This document shows positions 26,979 to 35,700 of a stretch of 59,925 nucleotides of DNA, in pieces. Position 1 is the first letter of the stretch; the number at the start of each line of letters is the position of its first letter. Both the position numbers and the translations under genes were made by a program. The notes below the pieces were generated by a model, which did no database searches, was not told the DNA's origin, and saw only the letters and a program-made list of their open reading frames with translations. The DNA lies in the NCBI GenBank assembly GCA_033855775.1, contig JAWVFT010000138.1, positions 1 through 59,925 of the forward strand, written 5' to 3'. This DNA is from DASVTR01 sp033855775 (GTDB lineage Bacteria; Acidobacteriota; Blastocatellia; Pyrinomonadales; Pyrinomonadaceae).

Positions 26979-27298
26979 TTGAGCTCTGCTTTATCATTTT
27001 CGTGATTCCTAAAATGATGCGCCGCCTTGCCAGAGAGCACAAACGCAGCGCGGTTGCCTGGAGTCTCATCGGCATCGGCGCGTGGCTTGGCGCGGAGGTC
27101 TTGGTCGCGTTCGGCCTGGGGATGTTCTACGGGCTCGGAGCCGCGCTCTGGGGCTGGCCGGAGCGACCGTCGCCGCTCTTCCTGCTGCTGGCATATGCCG
27201 CCGCGCTGGCTGCCGCCATCGGGAGCCTGACGCTGACGCGACGCCTTCTTTCACGCCGCAAAGAGCTTCCGTCGCCGCCTCCGCCGCCGACTTTTTAG
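26975..27298 (+). CDS. Small integral membrane protein
   Basis: This 107-residue protein has no recognisable family. It overlaps rfbD by 4 nt. Hydrophobic segments are seen at residues about 2-14, 24-52 and 62-83 (LFLLLAYAAALAAAIGSLTL), separated by short basic loops such as RRLAREHKR. The C-terminus ends in a proline-rich PSPPPPPTF tail on the inside or outside of the membrane. Two or three spans are likely. Its position between rfbD and the Wzc-like kinase suggests a role in assembling the polysaccharide, but no function can be stated. Confidence 0.6.
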   Translation: MIELCFIIFVIPKMMRRLAREHKRSAVAWSLIGIGAWLGAEVLVAFGLGMFYGLGAALWGWPERPSPLFLLLAYAAALAAAIGSLTLTRRLLSRRKELPSPPPPPTF

Positions 27299-27355
27299 AG
27301 CCGTCGCGCTCTGCTTCGCGCGCCGCGCCGGACGTTTATCCGGCGACCACATGGT

Positions 27356-27383
27356 TTGCCGCAAAGCCGCTCTCTGCTATTAT
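27356..27383 (+). promoter_or_regulatory. Possible sigma-70-type promoter before the Wzc-like gene
   Basis: TTGCCG (27356-27361) and TATTAT (27378-27383) are separated by 16 nt. They match 4 of 6 and 5 of 6 of the consensus. The region is more AT-rich than its surroundings, and the ATG at 27443 would then have a leader of about 50 nt. Transcription is not proven by this. Confidence 0.35.
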
Positions 27384-27442
27384 GATTCGTCGTTTGCGAC
27401 TGTTTTCAGCGCTTTCTTTGTGGATAAGGTTAGAAGTTTATT

Positions 27443-29815
27443 ATGTCTCAAGATAATCGTTTGCTGCCGCTGCCCGCCGTTGACCGCGCTCTCGAACGCC
27501 CGCTCGGCGACATCGCTCAATCGAAGCCGTACGGCGTCACTCAGGCGGACACCAACATCCGCGACTATCTCTTCGTCGTGCTCAAGCGCAAGTGGCTGAT
27601 TCTCGCCCTGATGCTCGTCGTAACTTCCTTAGTCACGCTTCAGATGTACCGGATGCCTTCGATTTACGAAGCCTCGACCACGATTCAGATTGAGCCGAAG
27701 CGCGCCAGCGTCCTGCAAACCGGCAAAGAGATTGTCATCAACACAGGCAACAACGGAACCGACCCCGTGTACTGGCAGACGCAACTGCGCTTGCTCGAAA
27801 ACCCTGCGCTCGCGCGTCAGGTCATCAAGACTCTGGACTTGCAGAACGACGCGCGCTTCTTCGCCGGACAATCGCAGACCGATTTGATGTCGTCGCTGCG
27901 TCGTCTCTTCTCGCGCGAGAAAACGCCCGCGCAGACCGCGCCCGTCGCGCCCGTTGACGAATTGCCGGTCGTCAAGGAAGAAGACGTGAAGGGCCAGCAG
28001 TTGACGCCCGAAGAGTTGGCCCGCCTTGAGCCTTACGAAGAGACGCTCGGCGCTAATCTGGCGGTTGACCCCGTGGTCGGAACCAACCTCGTCACGCTCC
28101 GCTACAAACACACAGACCCGGAACTGGCCCAGAAGATTGTCAACACGGTGGCCGATGTCTTCGTCTATAACAACATCCAGCGCGAGACGATGGGCTCGGA
28201 AAAGAGCGCGGACGTGCTCGCCAGCAAAATCGCCGACCTGCAATTGAAGGTCAAAGCGGGCGACTCCGAAGTTCTCAACTACGCCATCAAAAATAATCTG
28301 CCGCAAACCTCAAGCCCTTCGTCGAATCTCGAAGGCGAAAAGCTGGCAATCCTGAGCCGCAATCTGCTCGACGCCGAAAACGAGCGCAAGAACCTGCAAT
28401 CAATCTACGAGGCGGCGGTCAAGGAAACAGACCCCAACGCCATTCCGCTCGTGCAGGACAGCAAGCGCATCGAGATGCTGCGCGAAAAGATTGAAGACCT
28501 AGAACAGAAGCGCGCCGAGTTGTTGGTCATCTACACGCCGGAGTGGCCCGAAGTCAGAAAGATTGACGAGCAGATTAAGCCGCTCAAAGAAGCTCTGACG
28601 AAAGCCCCGCGCGAAGTTCTGTCGGCGATGAAGTCGCGCTACGAGGCTGCGGTCGCCAGAGAGAACAAGCTGCGGCAGTCCTTTAATCAACAGCGCGGCA
28701 CGACGACGGCGCAGAACGTCGCCGAGATTCAGATGAGCCGCATGAAGATGGAGCTTGAGACAGACAAGCAATCGCTGGCGACGTTGATGCAGCGGCAGCG
28801 AGAGCTTGAGAACACGACCAGCGACCGCACGCCGAATAATATCACCGTGACCAACTACGGGCGGCGCGGAGAGTTGATTGGCCCGCCGCGCGTCCGCAAT
28901 ATTCTCATCGCGCTCTTGCTCTCTCTGGGGGCAGGCATCGGTCTGGCCTTCCTGCTCGATTACCTTGACGATACGGTCAAGTCGGTTGACGACGTTGACC
29001 GCTACATACACGTTCCGGCCCTCGCTTTGATTCCGTCGAATCGTTCGGACAAGCGCCTGCGCGGCAAGAACGCTCCCGCCGAAGGGCATGAGACGACCGC
29101 TCTGGCTTTGATTGACGACGCGCGCTCGCCCGTCGCCGAAGCTTATCGTCACTTGCGCACATCGCTCTTGCTCTCAAGCGCGGGACAGCCGCCGCGCACC
29201 ATCCTCGTCACCTCCAGCCAGCCTTCCGAAGGCAAGACGACGACGGCCATCAACACCGCCGTCATGCTGGCTCAGACCGGAGCGGACGTGCTGTTGATTG
29301 ATTGCGACTTGCGCCGCCCGCGCATCCACGCGCATTTCGGGATGCCCAACGGGCGCGGCGTCACCAACTACCTGTCGGGCGAATCCGACCTGGAATCCGT
29401 GATGCAGCCCTACGACAAACTGCCGAACCTGCGCTTGATGACATCCGGGCCGGTTCCGCCCAACCCCGCCGAACTGCTCGGCTCCGACGAGATGCGCAAG
29501 CTTGTCGGCGCTCTTAGCGAACGCTTCACGCACGTCGTCATTGATTCGCCGCCCGCCATCTCTTTCACGGACGCGGCGATTCTCTCCACTCTCGTTGACG
29601 GCGTGATGCTGGTCGTCCACGGCGGCAAGAGTTCGCGCGCCGTGGTGCGCCGCGCCAAGCAACAGCTTCTAGATGTCGGGGCGCATCTCTTCGGCATCGT
29701 GCTCAACAACGTCAAGCTCGAATCGCACGACTACTACTACGGCAGCTACTACGCCGACTATTACACGGACGACGAGCCGGACGCGCCCGGCTTAGTCCAG
29801 AGCCAGAAGCCTTAA
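27443..29815 (+). CDS. Polysaccharide co-polymerase / tyrosine autokinase (Wzc-like)
   Basis: This 790-residue inner-membrane protein has the chain-length (Wzz) plus BY-kinase layout. The first span is near residue 50 (LILALMLVVTSLVTLQ). A long coiled-coil periplasmic part with repeated Glu/Lys helices follows, and a second span (ILIALLLSLGAGIGLAFLL) lies near residue 490. The kinase part holds Walker A SSQPSEGKTTTAINTA near residues 590-605, Walker A' DVLLIDCDLRRPR and Walker B FTHVVIDSPPA. A cluster of seven tyrosines in DYYYGSYYADYY near residues 762-773 is the expected autophosphorylation tail. It would regulate chain length and export through the outer membrane; a Wza-like partner is not in the window. 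Confidence 0.92.
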   Translation: MSQDNRLLPLPAVDRALERPLGDIAQSKPYGVTQADTNIRDYLFVVLKRKWLILALMLVVTSLVTLQMYRMPSIYEASTTIQIEPKRASVLQTGKEIVINTGNNGTDPVYWQTQLRLLENPALARQVIKTLDLQNDARFFAGQSQTDLMSSLRRLFSREKTPAQTAPVAPVDELPVVKEEDVKGQQLTPEELARLEPYEETLGANLAVDPVVGTNLVTLRYKHTDPELAQKIVNTVADVFVYNNIQRETMGSEKSADVLASKIADLQLKVKAGDSEVLNYAIKNNLPQTSSPSSNLEGEKLAILSRNLLDAENERKNLQSIYEAAVKETDPNAIPLVQDSKRIEMLREKIEDLEQKRAELLVIYTPEWPEVRKIDEQIKPLKEALTKAPREVLSAMKSRYEAAVARENKLRQSFNQQRGTTTAQNVAEIQMSRMKMELETDKQSLATLMQRQRELENTTSDRTPNNITVTNYGRRGELIGPPRVRNILIALLLSLGAGIGLAFLLDYLDDTVKSVDDVDRYIHVPALALIPSNRSDKRLRGKNAPAEGHETTALALIDDARSPVAEAYRHLRTSLLLSSAGQPPRTILVTSSQPSEGKTTTAINTAVMLAQTGADVLLIDCDLRRPRIHAHFGMPNGRGVTNYLSGESDLESVMQPYDKLPNLRLMTSGPVPPNPAELLGSDEMRKLVGALSERFTHVVIDSPPAISFTDAAILSTLVDGVMLVVHGGKSSRAVVRRAKQQLLDVGAHLFGIVLNNVKLESHDYYYGSYYADYYTDDEPDAPGLVQSQKP

Positions 29816-29830
29816 AGTCAAATCATGAGA

Positions 29831-29893
29831 GACTTCTAACGCTTGAGACTTCAGACCTTGGACCTTGGACCTTGGACACTAGACTTTGGACTA
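29831..29893. repeat. Nine tandem heptads after the Wzc-like gene
   Basis: Cut every 7 nt from 29831 the sequence reads GACTTCT, AACGCTT, GAGACTT, CAGACCT, TGGACCT, TGGACCT, TGGACAC, TAGACTT, TGGACTA. The consensus is close to TGGACYT. The array starts 16 nt after the wzc-like stop and ends 5 nt before the next ATG, filling the whole spacer. No ribosome-binding site other than the repeat is present. Confidence 0.8.
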
Positions 29894-29897
29894 CCGA

Positions 29898-30386
29898 ATG
29901 AGGGGCGACTTCTGCCTCATCGCGCCGGATGTCAAACTCGGCAGCGACGTGGCAATCTACAATTTCGTTAATCTCTACGGCTGCGAAATCGGCGACGGCA
30001 CGAAAATCGGCTCGTTCGTCGAGATTCAAAAGGGCGCGCGCATCGGGCGCAACTGCAAGGTATCGAGCCACACTTTCATCTGCGAAGGCGTCCGCCTCGA
30101 AGACGAAGTATTCGTCGGCCACAACGTCAACTTCATTAACGACAAGTATCCGCGCGCGACCCGTCCGGGCGGCCAACTGCAAACCGAAGCCGACTGGCAG
30201 GTCTTGCCGACCATCGTGCGCCGCGGGGCGTCCATCGGCACCGGCGCGACCATCCTCGGCGGCCTCGAAATCGGGGCGCGCTCAATCGTCGGCGCGGGCT
30301 CGGTCGTCACCAAAAGCGTTCCCCCCGATTCAATCGTCGCGGGCAATCCCGCGCGAATAGTAAGAGCAGTGACGAGTGACAAGTGA
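29898..30386 (+). CDS. Sugar acyltransferase, left-handed beta-helix (second WlbB-like copy)
   Basis: The 162-residue protein is a hexapeptide-repeat acyltransferase: VKLGSDVAIYNFVNLYGCEI, KIGSFVEIQKGARIGRN and VFVGHNVNFINDKYPRATRP. It is shorter than the first copy (206 residues) and lacks its C-terminal Cys-containing tail, so it is a separate paralogue. ATG 29898 was chosen over a TTG at 29886. The last residues, and the TGA stop at 30384-30386, are encoded by the heptads of the following array, which suggests the repeat has replaced the natural C-terminal end. Confidence 0.8.
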   Translation: MRGDFCLIAPDVKLGSDVAIYNFVNLYGCEIGDGTKIGSFVEIQKGARIGRNCKVSSHTFICEGVRLEDEVFVGHNVNFINDKYPRATRPGGQLQTEADWQVLPTIVRRGASIGTGATILGGLEIGARSIVGAGSVVTKSVPPDSIVAGNPARIVRAVTSDK

Positions 30387-30516
30387 CGAGTGACGAGTTA
30401 AAGACAAAGACAACTGGCGAGTTAAAAGCCATTGCTTGTCATCTATCGCGCGTCTCTTTTTCTGCTCGTTTCTCGTTTCTGCTTGTCACTTGTCACTCGT
30501 CACTCGTCACTTGAAA
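30368..30516. repeat. Inverted heptad arrays over the acyltransferase stop
   Basis: Arm one reads AGTGACG, AGTGACA, AGTGACG, AGTGACG (30368-30395). Arm two, CTTGTCA, CTTGTCA, CTCGTCA, CTCGTCA, CTTGAAA (30482-30516), is its complement with a few G-T wobbles. A loop of about 86 nt lies between. The acetyltransferase stop is inside arm one, and arm two ends 3 nt before the aminotransferase ATG at 30519. Confidence 0.85.
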
Positions 30517-30518
30517 TT

Positions 30519-31613
30519 ATGATTCCTTTCGTTGACTTGCGGGCGCAGTACGTCTCAATCAAAGCGGAGATTGACGAAGCGATAGCGCGCGTGCTTGAGA
30601 CGACCGCCTTTATCCTGGGCCGCGAGGTTGAGGCTTTCGAGGCGGCGTTCGCCGAATATGTCGGGGCGCGGTTTTGCGTCGGGCTGAACAGCGGGACGGC
30701 TGCCGTGCAGTTGGCCGTCACGGCCTGCGGCCTCGGCGCGGGCGACGAAGTGATCGTTCCCGCCAACACTTTCTTCGCCACCGCCGAAGGCGTCTCCACC
30801 GCCGGGACCACGCCCGTCTTCGTTGATTGCGATTCCATCTCTTACAACCTGGACCCGGCAGCAATCGAAGCCGCCATCACCGAGCGCACGCGCGCCATCA
30901 TGCCCGTCCATCTCTACGGGCAGGCGGCTGACCTTGATGCTATCTTCGAGATTGCCGCGCGCCGCAACCTGCTCGTCATCGAAGACGCGGCGCAGGCCCA
31001 CGGCAGTCGCTATAAAGAAAGGCGCGTCGGCGCGCTCGCTCAAGCCGGTTGCTTCAGTTTTTATCCGGGCAAGAATTTGGGCGCGTACGGCGAGGGCGGC
31101 GCGGTCGTGACCAACGATGCGGACGTTGCGCGCCGCGTGCGCTTGCTGCGCGACCACGGCTCCGAGCAGAAGTACCGGCACGAAATCATCGGCTATAACT
31201 TTCGCCTCGAAGGCATTCAGGGCGCAGTCCTCAATGTGAAGCTGCGCCACCTTGACAAGTGGAACGACCTGCGCCGCGCCCACGCCGCGCGCTACGATGA
31301 ACTGCTCGCGTCAAGCTCCCTCGTCGTCACCCCGCGCGAGATGCCCTACGCGCGCCACATCTATCATCTCTACGTCGTGCAGACGAATGAGCGTGACGCG
31401 CTCCAACACAAGCTAAACGAAGCGGGCGTGCAGACGGGCATTCACTATCCAATCCCGATTCACCTGCAACCGGCCTACGCTTTTCTCGGTCACAAGGCGG
31501 GCGACTTTCCAGAAGCCGAGCGGCAGGCGCGGCGCGTGTTGTCGCTGCCGATGTTTCCCGAACTGACGGACGAGCAGATTGAGCGAGTGGCGAAAGTCAT
31601 TAACAACCTATGA
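30519..31613 (+). CDS. Sugar aminotransferase, DegT family (second copy)
   Basis: The 364-residue PLP enzyme begins MIPFVDLRAQYVSIKAEIDE. It has VGLNSGTAAVQLAVTA, LVIEDAAQAHGSRYK and the Schiff-base Lys in FSFYPGKNLGAYGEGG. I used ATG 30519; an earlier in-frame start at 30432 would translate the repeat array. It is closely related to the 21414-22643 protein but lacks that protein's 20-residue insert. It forms a set with the preceding acyltransferase and following oxidoreductase, so it probably makes a related 3-amino sugar nucleotide. Its stop overlaps the next ATG. Confidence 0.88.
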   Translation: MIPFVDLRAQYVSIKAEIDEAIARVLETTAFILGREVEAFEAAFAEYVGARFCVGLNSGTAAVQLAVTACGLGAGDEVIVPANTFFATAEGVSTAGTTPVFVDCDSISYNLDPAAIEAAITERTRAIMPVHLYGQAADLDAIFEIAARRNLLVIEDAAQAHGSRYKERRVGALAQAGCFSFYPGKNLGAYGEGGAVVTNDADVARRVRLLRDHGSEQKYRHEIIGYNFRLEGIQGAVLNVKLRHLDKWNDLRRAHAARYDELLASSSLVVTPREMPYARHIYHLYVVQTNERDALQHKLNEAGVQTGIHYPIPIHLQPAYAFLGHKAGDFPEAERQARRVLSLPMFPELTDEQIERVAKVINNL

Positions 31614-32638
31614 GCGTGACAACCATCGGTGTCATCGGCTGCGGCTACTGGGGGCCGAACCTGCTGCGCAACTTCGCGGAGAACGAGGGGGCGCGGCTGC
31701 GCTGGATGTGTGACTTGGACGCGAAGCGTTTGGAGGCTCTCAAGCGCCGTTATCCTTTAGCCGAGACGACGCGCGATTACAAGCGGCTGCTAACCGACAC
31801 GGAGCTTGAAGCCGTCGTCATCGCCACGCCCGTCGCCACGCATTACAACTTCGCGCGCGAAGCCTTGCTGGCGGGCAAACACGTCCTCATCGAAAAGCCC
31901 TTCACGGCGAGCGTGCGCGAGGCCGAAGAGTTAATCGAACTGGCCACGAGCGCGGGCCTGACGCTGATGGTTGACCACACGTTCATCTACACGGGCGCGG
32001 TGCGCAAGATTAAGGAGATTGTCGAGAGCGGGGAACTCGGCGAGTTGCTCTACTTCGATTCGACGCGCATCAACCTTGGGCTCTTTCAGCACGACATCAA
32101 CGTCGTCTGGGACTTGGCTCCGCACGACCTCTCGATTATGGACTACATCCTCAATCGTCAGGCGAGCGCGCTCTCCGCGACCGGCAGTTGCCACATCGAG
32201 CGCGGCATCGAAAACATCGCCTACGTGATGCTCAAGTTCACGGACGAGTTTATCGCGCACTTTCATTTCAACTGGCTCTCGCCCGTCAAGATTCGCCGCA
32301 CGCTGATTGCCGGGAGCCGCAAGATGGTGGTCTATGACGACATCGAGCCGACCGAAAAAATCCGCGTCTACGATAGCGGCGTGACGATGAATAGACGCGC
32401 CGACGATGTAGACCGCGAGGACGAGTATAAGACGCTGGTCAGCTATCGAACGGGCGACGTGTGGGTCCCGAAGCTGGACACGACCGAAGCCCTCCGCTAC
32501 GTCTGTCAGGAATTTCTCTCCGCCATCCGCGAAGCGAGGCCGCCCCTCACGGACGCGGACTCGGGCCTGCGCGTCGTCCGCCTGCTCGAAGCCGCGCAGC
32601 AATCAATCAATCAAGGCGGGCGACTGGTAGAGTTGTAA
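31610..32638 (+). CDS. Sugar oxidoreductase, Gfo/Idh/MocA family (second copy)
   Basis: The 342-residue protein has the same length as the first copy at 23342-24370. It has VIGCGYWGPNLLRNFAE at the NAD site and the EKP motif in HVLIEKPFTASVREAEE. The substrate His region is VVWDLAPHDLSIMDYILN. It overlaps the aminotransferase stop by 4 nt (ATGA at 31610). Its gene ends at the direct repeat TAGAGTTGTAAA (32628-32639 and 32651-32662) and the perfect hairpin at 32711-32768. It may belong to a second UDP-3-acetamido-sugar pathway or duplicate the first; no 2-epimerase follows it. Confidence 0.87.
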   Translation: MSVTTIGVIGCGYWGPNLLRNFAENEGARLRWMCDLDAKRLEALKRRYPLAETTRDYKRLLTDTELEAVVIATPVATHYNFAREALLAGKHVLIEKPFTASVREAEELIELATSAGLTLMVDHTFIYTGAVRKIKEIVESGELGELLYFDSTRINLGLFQHDINVVWDLAPHDLSIMDYILNRQASALSATGSCHIERGIENIAYVMLKFTDEFIAHFHFNWLSPVKIRRTLIAGSRKMVVYDDIEPTEKIRVYDSGVTMNRRADDVDREDEYKTLVSYRTGDVWVPKLDTTEALRYVCQEFLSAIREARPPLTDADSGLRVVRLLEAAQQSINQGGRLVEL

Positions 32639-32710
32639 AAGCTAAGAGCGTAGAGTTGTAAACAAAGAGAGCGCGCCTGTCGTTTGTCATGCGCGCTGTC
32701 GTTGAACTTG

Positions 32711-32768
32711 AAAGAGCGAAGCCTTCATCGCTTGCCACTGCTGGCAAGCGATGAAGGCTTCGCTCTTT
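32711..32768. terminator. Perfect 27 bp hairpin between convergent genes
   Basis: Arm AAAGAGCGAAGCCTTC… (32711-32737) and its exact complement (32742-32768) are separated by a 4 nt loop CTGC. The stem is 27 bp with no mismatch. It lies in the 150 nt between the oxidoreductase (plus strand, ends 32638) and the protease (minus strand, ends 32789), so it would end transcription in both directions. A-runs flank the 5' arm and T-runs the 3' arm, as expected of a bidirectional intrinsic terminator. A smaller hairpin AGCGCGC…GCGCGCT is at 32670-32697. Confidence 0.85.
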
Positions 32769-32788
32769 GTGCGCCGTCGCTCTGCGCG

Positions 32789-35700
32789 TTAGGGAATTAA
32801 CGCGCCGATGACGGGAATGTCGCCGGTCGTGCCGAGGTTGATAATGCTGACGGTGTTCGTGGCGCTGTTGATGATGTAGAAGTTGGCTTCCGCTTCGCGC
32901 CAGATGGCGATGTCGAACTTGCCGTCTCCATCATAGTCTGCGGCCACGGGCTTATCAGCAGCGTTGCCCCAGTTGGTGACTGTGGAGCCGCCGGTGCTCT
33001 TCTTGACGTACCAATTGCCGTCCGACGGGCGGAAGACCGCGATGTCCGACTTCTGGTCGCCGTCGTAGTCTCCCGGCACGGCCTTGTCACCGGAGTTGCC
33101 CCAGCTTGTGACTGTGGAACCGCCCGTGCTCTTGAGGACGTACCAGTTACCTTCCGAGGGACGGAAGACTGCGATGTCTGCCTTGCCGTCGCCGTCGTAG
33201 TCCGAAGGAACGAGCGTGTCGGTCGGGTTGCCCCATCCCTGAACGCTGCTGCCGCCGGTGCTCTTCTTGACGTACCAGTTGCCGTCCGACGGACGGAAGA
33301 CTGCGACATCGGTTTTGCCGTCGCCGTCGTAGTCTGCGGGGACGGGCTTGTCGCCCGACTGTCCCCAACCGACGATTGTGACGGTGGGGCCGTTGCTGTT
33401 GAGGATGTACCAGTTGCCCTCGCTCTCGCGGAAGGTGGCGAAGTCGCCGCGACCATCGCCGTCGTAGTCGCCGTAGACCACCTTGTCCGTGCCGAGTCCC
33501 CAGGGCAGCGAGAACGCCGTGTTGGTCGCGCTGTTGCGGACGTACCACTTGCCTTCCGACGGGCGGAAGATGATGGCGTCCGTCTTGCCGTCGCCGTCGA
33601 AGTCAGCCGGATGGCGAACCGTTATCGGCGGGATGACGGGCGAGCAGGATGAGCCGGTCGTGATTTGAATGCTGTCGATGCGAACGCCAGCCACGCCGAC
33701 TGCGACCGCGCTGGTGTCGTCGCCGCGCTTCCACTTCAACTTGATTAACTGACCGTTGGCGGCGGCAGGCAAGTTGACGACGGTCGTGACGTAATCGGGA
33801 GCGGCGGTTGTGCCAGCCGATGTGCCTGACCAGACCGCGCGGCCTGACAGCGGGCTGCTGAAGCCCGTGCTCATCGTCTTGTTGTAGCCGTTGCTGGCGA
33901 AGCTGCCGCCAGCGGTCACGATGTCTTGGAACGCCCCGCCCGCGACGCCCGGAATCGCAATCTCCAGGACCATGCCGTCGAAGGCCGTCGAAGGCGTCGT
34001 GCTGCTGAACTCAAGGTTGAAGAGATTGCGGAAGGTCAACTGCGCCGAAGCGGAACTGACCGGGATGTCGGGCGTGACAATCTCGCTCGTCGCCACGGTC
34101 GTCACTTCGTTCGAGAACGCGTCGTTGGGCGCGCTGCTCGGCGTCGTGGTTGAAGTCACCCAGTCGGCCAAAGTGCCTGTGTGCGCAGTCGTCCAGCTTG
34201 CGGGCAAGGCCGGAGCAGTCACGCCGTCAAACGCCTGCGTGAAGCCGACTATGGGTTGGCCGATGCTGAGATTGAAGGTCTGCGACGGCACGACGGGGCC
34301 GATGCTGCTGTTGATGTCAACGGGAATGACGAGCGCCGCGCCGCAGGGCGTGGCCGCCGGAACGGTGTAGGGAATCGTCATCGTGACGGTCGCGCCGCCG
34401 GCGATGCTGCCGTAGTTGACGGTCGTGCCAGCAACGGTCGCAGTCACGCCCGTGGCCGTCGAGCCGAGCGGGTTATTGATGGGAACGCTGAGCGCAATCG
34501 TTTCGCCCGGATCGGCGAAGCCGTTGTTGTTGCCGCCCGCGTCCGAGAAGGTCACTGTGCCGAGCACGAGGTTCGGCGTCAGGAACGATTCGGTGACGGT
34601 CGAAGTCCCGGTCACGGAAGCGCCGAAGCCGAGGCCGCGCGTGGCAAAGCCAGCCCAGATGTCGTCAACATCATTGCCGCCAAAGCCTGCGTTATCGGCG
34701 GCGATGATTGAGTCGCGCGCCTGCACCAGCGTTGGGCTTGCCACGTCTAACTTCATCGCGTCCGTGACGATTTGCAGAGCGCGTTGATTGCCCACGGCCC
34801 AACCCAGACGGTTAATCATGCGGGCGCGCACTTCGAGCAACATCATGCACCAGATTTCGCCGATGTTGTGGACTTCAGCCGCGCCGTTGTTGGCGGTGAA
34901 GTTGAGCGGGCTTTCAGTGAAAGCGCCGTCGGTGGTGTTGACTTTCGCCGGGTCTATGTCGGCGAAGGTCAAAGGATAATGCGGCTTGCCGTTTGTGCCG
35001 ACGGTGGTTTTGACGGCGTAGGGAAAGCGGCGAATGCCGTAGTAAGAATTGTCGGTCCCGAGGGATCCGAGTTGGAGCGTCGCGTAAGCGCCGGACGCAT
35101 AGAGGCCGTTGACATTTTCGCCTGCGGTCGAGAGGATGCAGCGGGCGTAAAAGTCAGACCAGCCTTCGCCCATGCCGCCCGCCTGCGCTGTCAGTAGACC
35201 CGCAGCGTTGGCGTGGAGGCGATTCGACGTGCCGTGCGTCATTTCGTGAATGAATATTTCGGCGTCAATGTCGCCGTCACGGTCGGGCGTCGGGCCGGTG
35301 AAAATGTACATCTGCATGCGCGGCAGCGTGCCGTCGGCAGCGGTCGAGAAGTTGGCATTGTTCGTGCCTGAAGAATCCTGCGCTTCGGCCCGCACGAAGT
35401 CGTTGCCGAGGCCGCCGCGACCATAGTTGTTGGTCTGGAAGTTTCTGGCCTGTTCGGTAAAGCCGAGATTGTAAACACGGTCGTGATAACGATTCGTCCA
35501 GAAGAAGATGTTGGTCACGATGCCGTTGCGATAGGCCGTTCCGGTCGGAGCATCGCCGGGGGCGGGGATGCCGGGAGCCGGATTATAGACGAAGGAGAGA
35601 ACGCGGCCCGTGCCGACGGCGCGAGTTCCGGCGTCAATGCCGTTGGTGCCGTCAACGTCCAAGCCAGCGTCAACGTTGTTGCCGGTGGTGGTGACATTGC

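Noticed and set aside
30432..30518. N-terminal extension of the second aminotransferase
   Set aside because: It would be translated from the heptad arm and lacks homology; the DegT family start MIPFVDLRAQY begins at 30519.
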